Both the position numbers and the translations under genes were made by a program. From the NCBI GenBank assembly GCA_043228905.1, contig JBHGNT010000015.1, positions 6,138,001 to 6,202,000 of the forward strand: DNA of 64,000 bases, written 5' to 3'. The notes under the pieces are model-generated. The model made no database searches and was not told where the DNA came from. It worked only from the letters and a program-made list of their open reading frames with translations. Source of the stretch: Azolla caroliniana. Its lineage: Eukaryota > Polypodiophyta. Shown one piece after another: positions 11,801-20,551 of this stretch. Numbering within the stretch: the first letter of the stretch is position 1; each line of letters opens with the position of its first letter.

Positions 11801-12937
11801 AACGTGTCGGACATCCTTCAGCAGCATTTTGCATCCGGTCGGGGTTGTCAGCCACACGTCTCCGATGCCGGCAATCCGGCACGTACCTTCATTTCCCATC
11901 CGAACACAGCCATGCTCACCGGCTGTGTAGGATGAGAAGTATCTTCTCTCCGGGGTCAGGTGGAAGGATGCTCCGGAATCGACCACCCAGGTCGTCTCAT
12001 CGCCGGCAATGTTTAGCTCTCCTTCTTCGGTGATGAGCATGATTTCTTCTTCACTTGCCGCGAGTGCCGTTGTTCCTTTCCGGTCCTGCCCTCGCCGATC
12101 CGAACCTCTCCGGTCCGTGGCTCCCCGGTACGCACCGTTTCTCTCTGGTGACTTCTTCGAATCGGTGTCGTCGGCTCCGTTGTCTTTTCGGTAATGCCGA
12201 CAATTCTTTCGGAAGTGCCCCGGCTTCCCACAGTGGAAGCATGTGGGTCTTCCTCTTGACTGCGACCGGGTCCCCGACTTCTCCCGTCTTTGCGGACTCC
12301 GGTTCCATTGTCTTCCCCGATCCGATTCGGTAAACAACATCTTCGGGTCGGAGGTCGGTTCCTTATCTCTCCGACGCGCTTCTTCATTCAAAATACTTGT
12401 CTTTACCGTTTGTAAGGACAAGTTATCTTCGGTGCAGGAGGTGCTGAGAGTCACCACCAAGTTCTCCCAGCTTTCTGGCAATGTACACATCAGGATGATG
12501 GCTTGCATTGCATCCTCCAACGGGAACTTGATCGCCGCAAGCTGGTTCACGAATCCCATGAACGTGCTTACGTGTTCCACCATACTCTCGCCGTCCCGGT
12601 ACTTGAGATTCACAATCTTCCTCATCAGGGAGGTTCGGTTCAACGCATTCTTCCTCTCGTAGAGGCCCGACAGCTTCTTCCACATCTCATATGCGTTGGT
12701 GTCGTTCGCCACATGTTGTAGGACGCTTACATCGACATATTGTCGGATCGTCGCTACGGCTTTCCGGTTCAGGAGCTTCCACTCCGACTCAAGTACCCCT
12801 TTCGGTATTTCCGACCTGTCAATCGGTTCGTACAGGTCCCGAACGATCAGAAGATCCTCCATCTTGATCTTCCAGTCGGCGTAATTCTGTGCATTCAGCA
12901 CCATCATCATCGGCTGCCCGCTGCCGCCGCCTTCCAT
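8864..12937 (-). CDS. C1 gag-pol polyprotein, 1357 aa, intact
   Basis: A single open frame with all copia domains in order. Capsid-type gag comes first (VLNAQNYADWKIKMEDLL near residue 14), then a CCHC knuckle (C233 to C246). The protease has DSGAS near residue 320. The integrase has a His-His-Cys-Cys region (about 448-481) and catalytic acids near 509 (HTD), 571 (ADNGG) and 606 (AER). RT spans about 870-1110 with YVDD near 1034, and RNase H has TDSD, TTEAEY and YCDSQS. The frame is open upstream to 13084, into the LTR. I take the ATG at 12937 because it follows the primer-binding site and starts the gag homology. No stop or frameshift is seen; it resembles Tnt1-type polyproteins. Confidence 0.95.
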   Translation of the reverse strand: MEGGGSGQPMMMVLNAQNYADWKIKMEDLLIVRDLYEPIDRSEIPKGVLESEWKLLNRKAVATIRQYVDVSVLQHVANDTNAYEMWKKLSGLYERKNALNRTSLMRKIVNLKYRDGESMVEHVSTFMGFVNQLAAIKFPLEDAMQAIILMCTLPESWENLVVTLSTSCTEDNLSLQTVKTSILNEEARRRDKEPTSDPKMLFTESDRGRQWNRSPQRREKSGTRSQSRGRPTCFHCGKPGHFRKNCRHYRKDNGADDTDSKKSPERNGAYRGATDRRGSDRRGQDRKGTTALAASEEEIMLITEEGELNIAGDETTWVVDSGASFHLTPERRYFSSYTAGEHGCVRMGNEGTCRIAGIGDVWLTTPTGCKMLLKDVRHVPEVRLNLISAGRLDDEGYTGSIRNGVMKFSKGSLIVARARKVNTLYLINARLCPEELNVAADTAGELWHKRLCHMSEKGMKRLAEDNLIPVKHVHLEKCTDCLAGKQNRTSFHSRPPTRRSAPLELVHTDVCQVETKSHGGAQYFVTFIDDHSRRLWTAPLKTKDQVLSVFKELHARLERESGKKLKAIRADNGGEYRGQFQEYCRSKGIRLEFTVPKTPELNGLAERMNRTIMERVRSMLAHAKLPKGFWAEAMSTATYVINRSPSVPLDGDTPQRVWTGREVSYRHLKVFGCLTYVHVAKDRRGKLDPKTRPCIFLGYGDDEFGYRVWDPVDKKIFRSRDIIFMENKTLADWESEKKMKSSESTGEDQLYEEQSRPARDRLALEDPAEDGEETEPAEEDENDTGTGPDPEMDSDEEESEEPVTEAPERRYPLRERRAPRRFPEPEHVLLTDEGEPESFEEAKHDTQSRRWLIAMQDEMDSLHENHTYELVELPKGKRALRNKWVFKLKPGDAGNPPRYKARIVVKGFQQKKGVDFDEIFAPVVKMTSIRTVLSIAASMDLEVEQMDVKTAFLHGDLDEEIYMQQPEGFEKEGKEHLVCRLKKSLYGLKQAPRQWYRKFDSFMTDEGYLKTQSDHCVFVKKFEGGDFLILLLYVDDMLIVGRDQVKIRMLKKALHRTFSMKDLGPARQILGMHIIRDRKKKQLWLSQEKYVTKVLHRFNMSEARPVGSTLPANCKLSSKQSPKTKAEKEDMMKVPYASAVGSLMYAMVCTRPDIGYAVGVVSRYMSNPGKEHWNAVKWILRYLKGTANVCLRFGSGKPELDGFTDSDMSADADTSRSTSGYVMTYAGGAVSWQSRLQKTVALSTTEAEYMAAVEAGKEIIWMKDFIRELGIRQEEYRLYCDSQSAIHLAKNAAYHSRTKHIQRRYHWIRERIEDKEFVLTKIHTDENGSDMLTKVLTPDKLEACRKRIGLERHPMPK

Positions 12938-12950
12938 TTTCTGCAACAGT

Positions 12951-12963
12951 CGCTCTGATACCA
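12951..12963 (-). promoter_or_regulatory. Primer-binding site of C1 (initiator tRNA-Met)
   Basis: Minus-strand TGGTATCAGAGCG follows the 5' LTR after a 3-nt spacer. This is the usual plant copia primer site, complementary to the initiator methionine tRNA 3' end. Confidence 0.9.
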
Positions 12964-12966
12964 GTT

Positions 12967-13579
12967 TGTAATGAATAGATCCTTCTATTCCTTTCTTCCC
13001 TCGGCCACAACCGATTAATCGCGGATCAATGGAGCAGAAAATAGGAAACACACGTAGAAACAAAACGAAGAAACGCGAGTACACAAGGATTAACGTAGAA
13101 AACCCTATATGGGAAAAACCACGGGAGTGCGAGACTCCAAACCAAAACTATGCACAGAGAGATTTACAATGGCGAGCTGCAAGGCAACGACCTTGAGCTC
13201 GCTTCCTTCGCCACAGGCGGCGGTGTTACACAGAGGCGTCGACCTCTTCCTCTCTCGCGCTCTCTCTCTCTCACGGCTGCTCTCTCTTCACTCCTCTAAA
13301 GTGGAAAAACAGAAAAATGAGAAGCAACCGCAAAAACTGTTTGCCCTAAGTCATATTTATACATATATGACTTTGGGCTATTTACAACTGTAGCCTCAAG
13401 GGCCCATAGCGAACATATTCACGGATATGTCCCTGCATCCGGATCTCTTCTTCGGGTACATTCGCCATCCGACTCTGAAGTCGGAGTCTTCATCATCCGG
13501 ATCCGAAACCGAAACCGGGCTTGTCGGCATTCACCTTCGACATCCGACCATCCCATACGAAGGGACCGAAATCCCAACA
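12967..13579 (-). repeat. C1 5' LTR (right)
   Basis: Same length and almost the same sequence as the left LTR. Any transcript of C1 would start here. The short ORF at 13109-13393 occurs identically in both LTRs and is not a gene. Confidence 0.95.
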
Positions 13580-13580
13580 A

Positions 13581-14815
13581 CGGTGATGACTAGATCATCA
13601 ACGTAAAGCAGTATGCTTAGCAGCCCATTCCGACCCTGCCAAATGAACAAAGAAGTATCTGACTACGACGGAGCAAAACCCATCTTACACAATTGTTGTG
13701 TAATTTTGGCATTCTAGGCTCGGAGGGCTTGCTTGAGTTTATAAAGCGACTTCTTCAGTGGGCAAACGGTCAACACATTCATCTCGGATAGAAATCCAGG
13801 GGGTTGTACCATGTACACATGTTCCTCAAGCTCGCCTTGTAGGAACACCTTCTTTACATCCATCTGATGTAAATGCCATCCCTTCGCCACTACGACTGCC
13901 AATAAGACACGGACAATCTCCATCTTGGCAACTAGCGTGAACGTCTCATCGTATTCGATGTCGTGTTGCTGCACGTAGCCTTTGGCCACTAGTCGGGCCT
14001 TGTACCTATTGACGGAGCCGTCGACATTGTATTTTACCTTATACACCCACCTACATTCGATCAAATTCACTCTTTTGGGGACATCAACTATGTTCGAAGT
14101 CTCATTTTTGGCCAATGCATGCATCTCCTCCTTCATGCCCACTTTCCATTTGGCACCGCATTTCTCTGCCACTTTCGTCATGTATGCATAATGATGTGCC
14201 ATATACTCATTATACCCGTATCAGATCATGGGATTCTTGTGGCGGGTTGACCGGAGCAACCTTTTGTTGGAAGTCTTCAAGGCCCTTCTGGCCGAATCCG
14301 TCCTTAACTCCTGAGAACCACCACCATCACTCACCGCATCATCGAACTCACTCCGATCCGACATGCTTGCTTCTGTGCCGTATTTTAGCATCTTCTTCCC
14401 CTTCTCTTTGTGGGTAAGCCCTCTCCTTGGCTTCATTCTTGGGGATTGCATGGCCAAGTCTCCACCACTCACTGGCTTCGAATCCGATTGGCTGTTTTGG
14501 CTCAGCTCCTCATTTGGCTCTCTTAGCCAAAATGAGATCAGACTCTCTTCCAAAGTACCGCTTTCTTCCTCCAGCATGAGCTCGGCCTCACTGGCCTCAT
14601 CTTCAGAATTCAGCATAGAGTCCATGGGGGTTGGATTGGTGGGAGGTTGATACCATGAAACTGATTCGTCGAATATGACATCACGGCTAACTCGTACATG
14701 TTTCATATGGGGCTTATCACATTTATAACCCTTTTGCTTCTCCGAGTAGCCAACCAGTATGCACTTCTCGGCTTTGGTGTCCAACTTCCTCTGCTTCTCC
14801 TCGCCACATGCACGT
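13581..14815 (-). pseudogene. M1 reverse transcriptase and linker
   Basis: Minus-strand coding with the YVDD box at 13594-13605. The upstream RT follows (KSLYKLKQALRA, DVKKVFLQGELEEHVYMVQ, KARLVAKGYVQQ, CRWVYKVKYNVDG). Then comes a linker with an acidic segment and the LDTKAEKCILVGYSE motif that follows the integrase. There are stops near 13710 and 14210. It is cut at 14815 by element G. Confidence 0.88.
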
Positions 14816-15388
14816 TGTCGGGTTGTTTCACCTTCACGTGTAGGATCCGAGGCGGGACCATGGGGGTCTTGGACTAGGGCATAGAGGAGAAGGAATGAGA
14901 CACAAAATGGAATCTTAGCTCAAGATGAGAAGAGGAAGAATAGCACATAAACATAGAATAGAAATAGATGGAGGCAAGATACACAAATGGTTTGTATTAA
15001 GAAGAACACCACACGCATTACAACCATGGCCGCATAGGCCGCACCAAAACGACTACAAGAAAACCCTAACCGAATAAGTAAAGTAAAGAAGATGATGAAG
15101 AAGAAACCCTAAGCGAAACCCAAGAAGAAAACCCTAGAAGAAACCCTAAAACCGAATAGAGACCCTCCACCTACGTGGTATACCTCTCTCACTCAAAATA
15201 GGCAACCCCTTCACAAGTGACCCCTCCCTTCCTTTTATAGCCCAAGGAGGGAGGAACGTTACAATGTGGGCTCAATACTCCCCCTTATTCTATACACCGT
15301 TTTCCTAATATACAGGTGCACATGTTGCACACCACCGACTTGCCCATTATACCCCGGTTTCACACTATAACCGGAAATCTTCACGACA
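14816..15388 (-). repeat. Element G 3' LTR (left)
   Basis: Runs from TGTCGGGTTGTTTC to AATCTTCACGACA. It is collinear with the right LTR, with scattered substitutions and small indels. Next to it at 15389 the minus strand reads GGTGGGGGTGGA, a polypurine tract, which fixes this as the 3' LTR. Confidence 0.9.
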
Positions 15389-16707
15389 TCCACCCCCACC
15401 AAACCGCACATCCACCGGTATGTGCAAAGAAAGGAAATGGGTGAGATATTTTGGCGACTATGATCAACCGGGTCCTCCGCCTTACCGGCACCCGATCGTT
15501 TCGCCGGCTCCTTACCGGCTCCAATCCGTCAACTTCTGGACCGCGCTTGTCCTCCTTCCGGGAATTCACCTCCGCGGCCATCCCTCTGTCCCGCCATTCA
15601 TCCGCCGATCACGAAACCTTACCGCTCCGTCTCTCGCCGCGTGCTTGCCTCTCAAAGGCTCGACAAGTCCGTCGTTGCCAGTCACTCGTTGCTGCTCTTC
15701 CGGGTGCATGCTTGCTTCTTGGACCTTCGCCGGCCGTAGTGCATGCTCCGTTTTACGCCCTTCACTCGTTGTAGACCCGACCTCCGCATCGGTCTATTCC
15801 CCCTTTGTTGCGCCATAGCCCGTCCAAGTCGGGCTTGCCATCTCTCCGGTAACCTCATCCACTCTAGTAACCGACTCCTCGCCGCCACCCGTCGTCTATC
15901 CGGTCTTACATTGATCCGCAACCGCCAAAGTCTCTAGAATAGGTGTGGAGGGTTCCGCTCGTTTCCGGTCTTTCACGGAACCGTAGTCGTCATGCCCACT
16001 TGGCCTCCTTCTCGCGCTCACCGGCTCCCACCATGTGTTGCGACTCGTCCTCCCCGATCTCCAATAATGCTGGCTTGGTCCTTGCCCGGTACAATCTCAA
16101 CCGATCATGTTCTGGTTTGGTCGGCTTCCTTCCATAATCGTAACCGGCCGGTAAGGGTTCGGCCGAACACTTCTGGTCTTGCCGACTCTTCTTCGGTTCG
16201 GGCCCGGTTGACCGGCCCCCCCTTACATTCTTTTCCCGGTTCGCTGTCTGGTTGGGTCGGTTCCCGACTCTCTCCTTGTTGCCGCTCTCGGCCTCCCCTT
16301 TGGTCCTTTCGTATATGACCGTTCCGGGCATCGCATCCTCCTCTTCATTTCGGTCACCCGCATTGCCACTGCCACCGTCTGTCATTCTAGGTCTCATACC
16401 GGCTCTTGGGCCGGATGCCGGAGTCTCTAGAACCATGATAGGAACTACACGCTCCCTGCGTAACACTCGGCCTCAACCGAGCTTAGAATCAAACACAGAA
16501 AACGGGGAATGAATACACGACACAAAGGAGAGAAGAGTACACAGGATGTTTAACGTGGAAAACCCTGAGAGGGAAAAACCACGGGAGTCCACAGACTCCA
16601 AACAATCACTATTATCACAATGATTACAACAGTGAGCTCACAGAGGCAACGACCTCGTGCTCACGATCTTCGCCACAGGCGGCGGTTACAACAGAGGCAA
16701 CGACCTC

Positions 16708-16741
<34 letters not shown>

Positions 16742-17394
16742 CCCAGTTATGCGCTCTAATCTTGCGCCAACAAGAATGACAACAACAACACAACAAAGTT
16801 TGCCCTAAGTCATATTTATACTAATATGACTTTTCGGCTATTTACAAATATAGCCCCGATGGACTCTCAAAAACATATTTACAAATATGTCCCTTCATCC
16901 GGTGAGCACTTCTCACCGGGCCTTCACCATCCAGCTCTTGTCGGGTACTCCTCATCCGGTTCTCAGCGGGTCCTCCGCAACCGGGTACTCTTCATCCGGT
17001 TTTCACCGGGTCCTCCGCAACCGGGTACTCTTCATCTGGCGCTTGTCGGGTACACCACATCCGGTTCTCACCGGGTCCTCCGCAGCCGGGTACACCACAT
17101 CCGGGTCCTCCGTAGCCGAGTACTCTTTATCCGGGTCTCACCAGGTCTTCCGTAACTGGGTACTCTTCATCCGGTTCTCACCGGGTCTTCCGTAACCGGG
17201 TACTCTTCATCCGGTTTCGGCCTCGGCTGAGATTCTCATAAGCACTATTCTTCTCACTTCCCATCCAGAGGGACCTGTTTCCCAAAAAACCGGTGCGGGT
17301 AAGATCACGGCACCGCCACTCGTTATGTCCGTAGCCACCTCCATCCGGACGTCGTTGTTCGTGGCTACCCCATCTCCGATCGCAGAAGCCTCGA
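15389..17394 (-). other. Internal region of G downstream of gag, split by a solo LTR
   Basis: GC-rich and without recognisable pol. A segment near 16360-16435 (continuing at 17289-17330) repeats the gag C-terminal coding segment at about 17450-17550: the protein motif VLETPASGPRAG lies beside ILETLASDTRAG. The spacing is about 236 bp once the solo LTR is removed, so the gag tail appears tandemly duplicated. The open frame at 15990-16466 is low-complexity and I assign it no function. Confidence 0.6.
16436..17288 (-). repeat. Solo LTR of the C2 copia family inside element G
   Basis: Starts TGATAGGAACTACACG, the reverse complement of the C2 LTR end, and ends near CCTGTTTCCCAAAAA, with no internal retrotransposon sequence on either side. 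The flanks rejoin into GTCTCTAGAACCGGTG, which matches the neighbouring gag repeat. AACC-like sequence on both sides suggests the target duplication. It holds about seven copies of a minisatellite of roughly 40 bp (CATCCGGTTCTCACCGGGTC type, about 16905-17216) and a CT microsatellite (16705-16738). Confidence 0.85.
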
Positions 17395-18348
17395 TTACGC
17401 TTGTCGCCTCCTCTTTCTCGATCTCCTTGCCATAATCTTGGTTCCCGCCTTGCCGCCGCCACCGTTTGTCACTCTAGGTCTCCCACCGGCTCTCGTATCG
17501 GACGCCAAAGTCTCTAGAATCGGTGTGGGTGAGGTCTCGGCACCACCGTTTGTCTCCTCCCCGCTTGATGTTTCGGGCCACCATGTCTCGAATCCTCCGC
17601 CCACTCTCGAAGTGACGCTCCCCGCTTTGTAGTCATCGGCCTCATCCATGGCCGTCCCTTTTCCGCAAAACGAGAGGGTCACTTGCTCCGCACCCTCTCC
17701 CACGTCGTCGTTGTTGCACGCTCCTCCGGCCTCTACATAGGCCCCATTGTCCATGCATAGGGCGGCTTCTTCCTCCGCATCCTCCAATCGTCTCCGGCCC
17801 GACTCCATTAGAAGCTCTTCTTCAGCTTCGAACTTCGCCTTCACGCTCTCGCACGCTTCCCATATCAACGGCTCTAGGTCGTACTCCTCTGGTTGATCGC
17901 GCGTCGAGCTCTCTTCTGGCGGTAGTGCGTAGCCGCTCACCGCCCACTCTTCTCCGCCGCTCGCGGGCCACGTTCTTGCCGACCGCTCCCCATCGGGTTG
18001 CTGGCATACCCACTCCGGTTTCGCGTACCCGTATGCCTCCAATAGAGCTCCCTCAAAGGACTCCCACGACTCATGAGCTTCTTGAAGCTCCTTGACCTCT
18101 TTGTGCACCGATACGGCCGCCACTCGATGAAAATATTCTAGCCGCATAGCTTTGTCCACGCCCCTCATTGTCATCTCGGCTTTGTACACTTCCAAGAACC
18201 TTGGGACATCATCCTCGTTGAATCGACCGACTCGATCGACCACCCTCTCGCCGGCTTGTAGAGCCGCATCTTGCCTCACCTTCTTCCGTCGGGCATCCAT
18301 AACAATCTTCGCCATCATCTCCGCAAAGTCAAAGTCTTCGTCTTCCAT
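17395..18348 (-). CDS. Element G gag-like protein, 317 aa
   Basis: Highly charged and open throughout. The N-terminal half (MEDEDFDFAEMMAKIVMDAR, then VGRFNEDDVPRFLEVYKAEM and LEYFHRVAAVSVHKEVKEL) has the helical look of a retrotransposon capsid. The C-terminal half is Glu/Gly-rich and ends in a basic run. The frame is open to 18375, but that would overlap the primer-binding-like site, so I take the ATG at 18348. No zinc knuckle is seen. In the family it would package element RNA; this is inferred from position and composition. Confidence 0.6.
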   Translation of the reverse strand: MEDEDFDFAEMMAKIVMDARRKKVRQDAALQAGERVVDRVGRFNEDDVPRFLEVYKAEMTMRGVDKAMRLEYFHRVAAVSVHKEVKELQEAHESWESFEGALLEAYGYAKPEWVCQQPDGERSARTWPASGGEEWAVSGYALPPEESSTRDQPEEYDLEPLIWEACESVKAKFEAEEELLMESGRRRLEDAEEEAALCMDNGAYVEAGGACNNDDVGEGAEQVTLSFCGKGTAMDEADDYKAGSVTSRVGGGFETWWPETSSGEETNGGAETSPTPILETLASDTRAGGRPRVTNGGGGKAGTKIMARRSRKRRRQA

Positions 18349-18372
18349 CTCCGTCCTCCCTTGCCGCCTCTT

Positions 18373-18390
18373 CACGTCGGGTTCACCAAA
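18373..18390 (-). promoter_or_regulatory. Primer-binding-like site of element G
   Basis: Minus-strand TTTGGTGAACCCGACGTG lies 2 nt from the 5' LTR and recurs in G-prime at about 836-852. Position and conservation argue for a tRNA primer site; I cannot name the tRNA with confidence. Confidence 0.55.
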
Positions 18391-18392
18391 TA

Positions 18393-18965
18393 TGTTGGGT
18401 TGTTTCGCTTTTGCGTGTAGAATCCAAGGCGGGACCGCGGGGGTCTTAGACTACGGAGTAGAGGAGAAGGAATGAGACACAAAATGGAATCTTAGCTCAA
18501 GAGGAGAAGAGGAAGAATAGCACATAAACATAGAATAGAAAAAGATGGAGGCAAGATACACAAATGGTTTGTATTAAGAAGAACACCACACGCATTACAA
18601 CCATGGCTGCATAGGCCGCACCAAAACGACTACAAGAAAACCTTAACCGGATAAGTAAAGTAAAGAAGATGATGATGAAGAAACCCTAAGCGAAACCCAA
18701 GAAGAAAATGCTAGAAAAACCCCTAAAACCAAATAGAGAACCTCGACCTATGTGGTATACCTCTCTCACTCAAAATAGGCAACCCCTTCACAAGTGACCC
18801 CTCCCTTCCTTTTATAGCCCAAGGAGGGAGGAATGTTACAATGTAGGATCAATACTCCCTCCTATTCTATACACCGTTTTCCTACTATACATGTGCACAT
18901 GTTGCACACCACCGACTTGCCCATTCCACTCCGGTTTCACACTATAACCGGAAATCTTCACGACA
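18393..18965 (-). repeat. Element G 5' LTR (right)
   Basis: Runs from TGTTGGGTTGTTTC to TCTTCACGACA, the same length as the left LTR. It contains CCTTCCTTTTATAGCC, whose reverse complement includes a likely promoter core for minus-strand transcription. Confidence 0.9.
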
Positions 18966-20134
18966 ACGTATGCTATGTTGCTGAACACCACCCTCAAGTG
19001 TCCTAGATTCAGCTTCTTCCCGGAGTATAGGTCATGTGTCAACACTCCTCCATTTGCAGATGCTTGATTCTAAACGTAAATGGCCATCCTAACCACTTCG
19101 ACCAATACAACTTCGGTATATGCTTCTCCTCAAGAATTTCCCCTGCCACTTCCTCAATGGTTCAATTCTTCTGCTTGGCCACATTGTTCTACTCCGACGT
19201 GTATGTGCAAGAGAATTCATGTCGAATTCCCTCCTTTTGCAGATAGCTTGAGAACTAGTCAAAAAAGTGCTCTTTTCCACCATCGTTCTGGAGGCACTTG
19301 ATTTTAAGTCCAGTCTCGCATTCCGCAAGGCTCTTTACCTTCAAGAAACAAGAGAAGACATTGCTTTTCTTCTCAATCAAACATGCCCAAGTATGCCGAG
19401 TGTAGTCATCAATAAGGGTTACAAAGTAGCGGCTCCCACCGATGCTCACATTCTGCGCCAGCCCCCATACATCCGAATGGATTAAATCGAGCTCATTACA
19501 ACTTTGATTATGCTCGTTGGGGAATGGAAGTCGGTGTCGCTTCCCGATTTGACAGGCTTCGCAAACTTGGTCATTCCGACCACTAAATTTCGGCAAGCCG
19601 AAAATGATGTTCTTTGTCTACATCGCTTGAAGCCGAGGGAAGTTGACGTGGCTGATCTGCTTGTGCCACAAGTCGATGTCCGATTCAACCTTCAGCCTTT
19701 TGGCAAACATAGCAATGCCGATGTCATTCATCTCGAGGATAAACATCCTCCCTTCTCGGTGCCCTTACATGATAATTCGGCCTTCTTCGATGAAGCACCC
19801 AAGGTGAGTGAACCAAACCTACATTCCCTGGTCGCTGATATGTCCACTTGACACCAAGTTCTTGGTGATCATCAGGATGTGCAAGACGTTCCTCATTATT
19901 CCTCTCTGGCCGACATGGCTTAGAGGGACGTCTCTGATGTGCTCGATGGGGTGAGGGGTGTCATCACCGGTTTCGACGACCCCTGGCTGTTCTGGCTTCT
20001 CAATATAAGAGAACCATTCTTCATGGTTCTTCGTGTGGTTCGATGCACTGGAATCCTCATATCGCAGCTCCTTTGATTTTGAGGTGCTTGCCACAATCGA
20101 GTTGGCTTTGTGCTTTATCACGAAGATGGGTCCC
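18966..20134 (-). pseudogene. M1 integrase and protease (part)
   Basis: Minus-strand coding includes VFSNIAYV next to element G. The integrase core follows (IHSDVWGLAQNVSIGGSRYF, IDDYTRHTW), with QNDGGKEHF as the second Asp motif. Then come the His/Cys region (CEACQIGKRH) and protease with YEDSSASN where DSGASN is normal. Stops and frameshifts are frequent. It ends at KHKANSIVA..., where M2 is inserted at 20135. Confidence 0.85.
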
Positions 20135-20551
20135 TAAAAAGAATACGTGTACAGAATTGTGTGCGATAGACACCGAGTATACAGTTGGTTTCGGAAACTC
20201 GACAATGAGGTAAACACAGAGAATGGTGTATGAGAGAGAGAGAGAGACAGAGAACACAGACAACAACTTCTATTTCGAATAATGGACATTTTGTACATAC
20301 GATGTGCTCAGTGAGCACTTTTTATACAGGCCCCTGACGAGTGGGCTGACACAAGTACCGTCATTACTTGAATGCTCATAAATCAGCCTGACACTAAATC
20401 TGTCTACAATATTCCTATTTACTATAGTAGGAATATAGACCCTCAACGGCCTTTCAGAATCCTTCCTACTCGACACACAACCCTCGGCCCTCGGTTCTCA
20501 GTTCTCGGCTTCTTCAACCAAATAGGCCCATGTTGAGCTTGTCTCTCAACA
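20135..20551 (-). repeat. M2 3' LTR (left)
   Basis: Begins TAAAAAGAATACG (TG mutated to TA) and ends TCTCTCAACA, followed by the purine tract reading CTTCCCCTCAAG on the plus strand (20552-20563). It has an AG microsatellite at about 20233-20250 and a terminal-inverted AATATTCCTATTTACTATAG motif. Confidence 0.88.

Larger units (their letters stand above)
8241..13579 (-). mobile_element. C1: intact young Tnt1-like Ty1/copia retrotransposon
   Basis: Complete element: 613-bp LTRs at 8241-8853 and 12967-13579, a primer-binding site complementary to initiator tRNA-Met (12951-12963), one uninterrupted gag-pol frame and a polypurine tract beside the 3' LTR. By eye the LTRs differ at one position (G/A in the AACGTGGAAAACCC motif). 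CGGTGAT flanks both sides (8234-8240 and 13581-13587), consistent with a target duplication. It sits in the RT of M1, about 13 bp from the M1 YVDD box. Closest recalled relatives are Tnt1/Tork-lineage elements. Confidence 0.95.
14816..18965 (-). mobile_element. G: gag-only (non-autonomous) LTR retrotransposon
   Basis: Two 573-bp LTRs bound an internal region whose only clear gene is a gag-like ORF; no protease, integrase or RT motifs are found. ACGT flanks both sides (14812-14815 and 18966-18969), a short target duplication within the GCATACGTGCATG codons of M1 integrase. It would need enzymes from another element. A solo LTR of the C2 family lies inside it. G-prime at 1-2151 is a relative with a longer LTR. 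Confidence 0.85.

Noticed and set aside
12938-13084. 49-residue N-terminal extension of the C1 polyprotein
   Set aside because: It is encoded by the primer-binding site and LTR sequence and precedes the gag homology; the ATG at 12937 is the better start.
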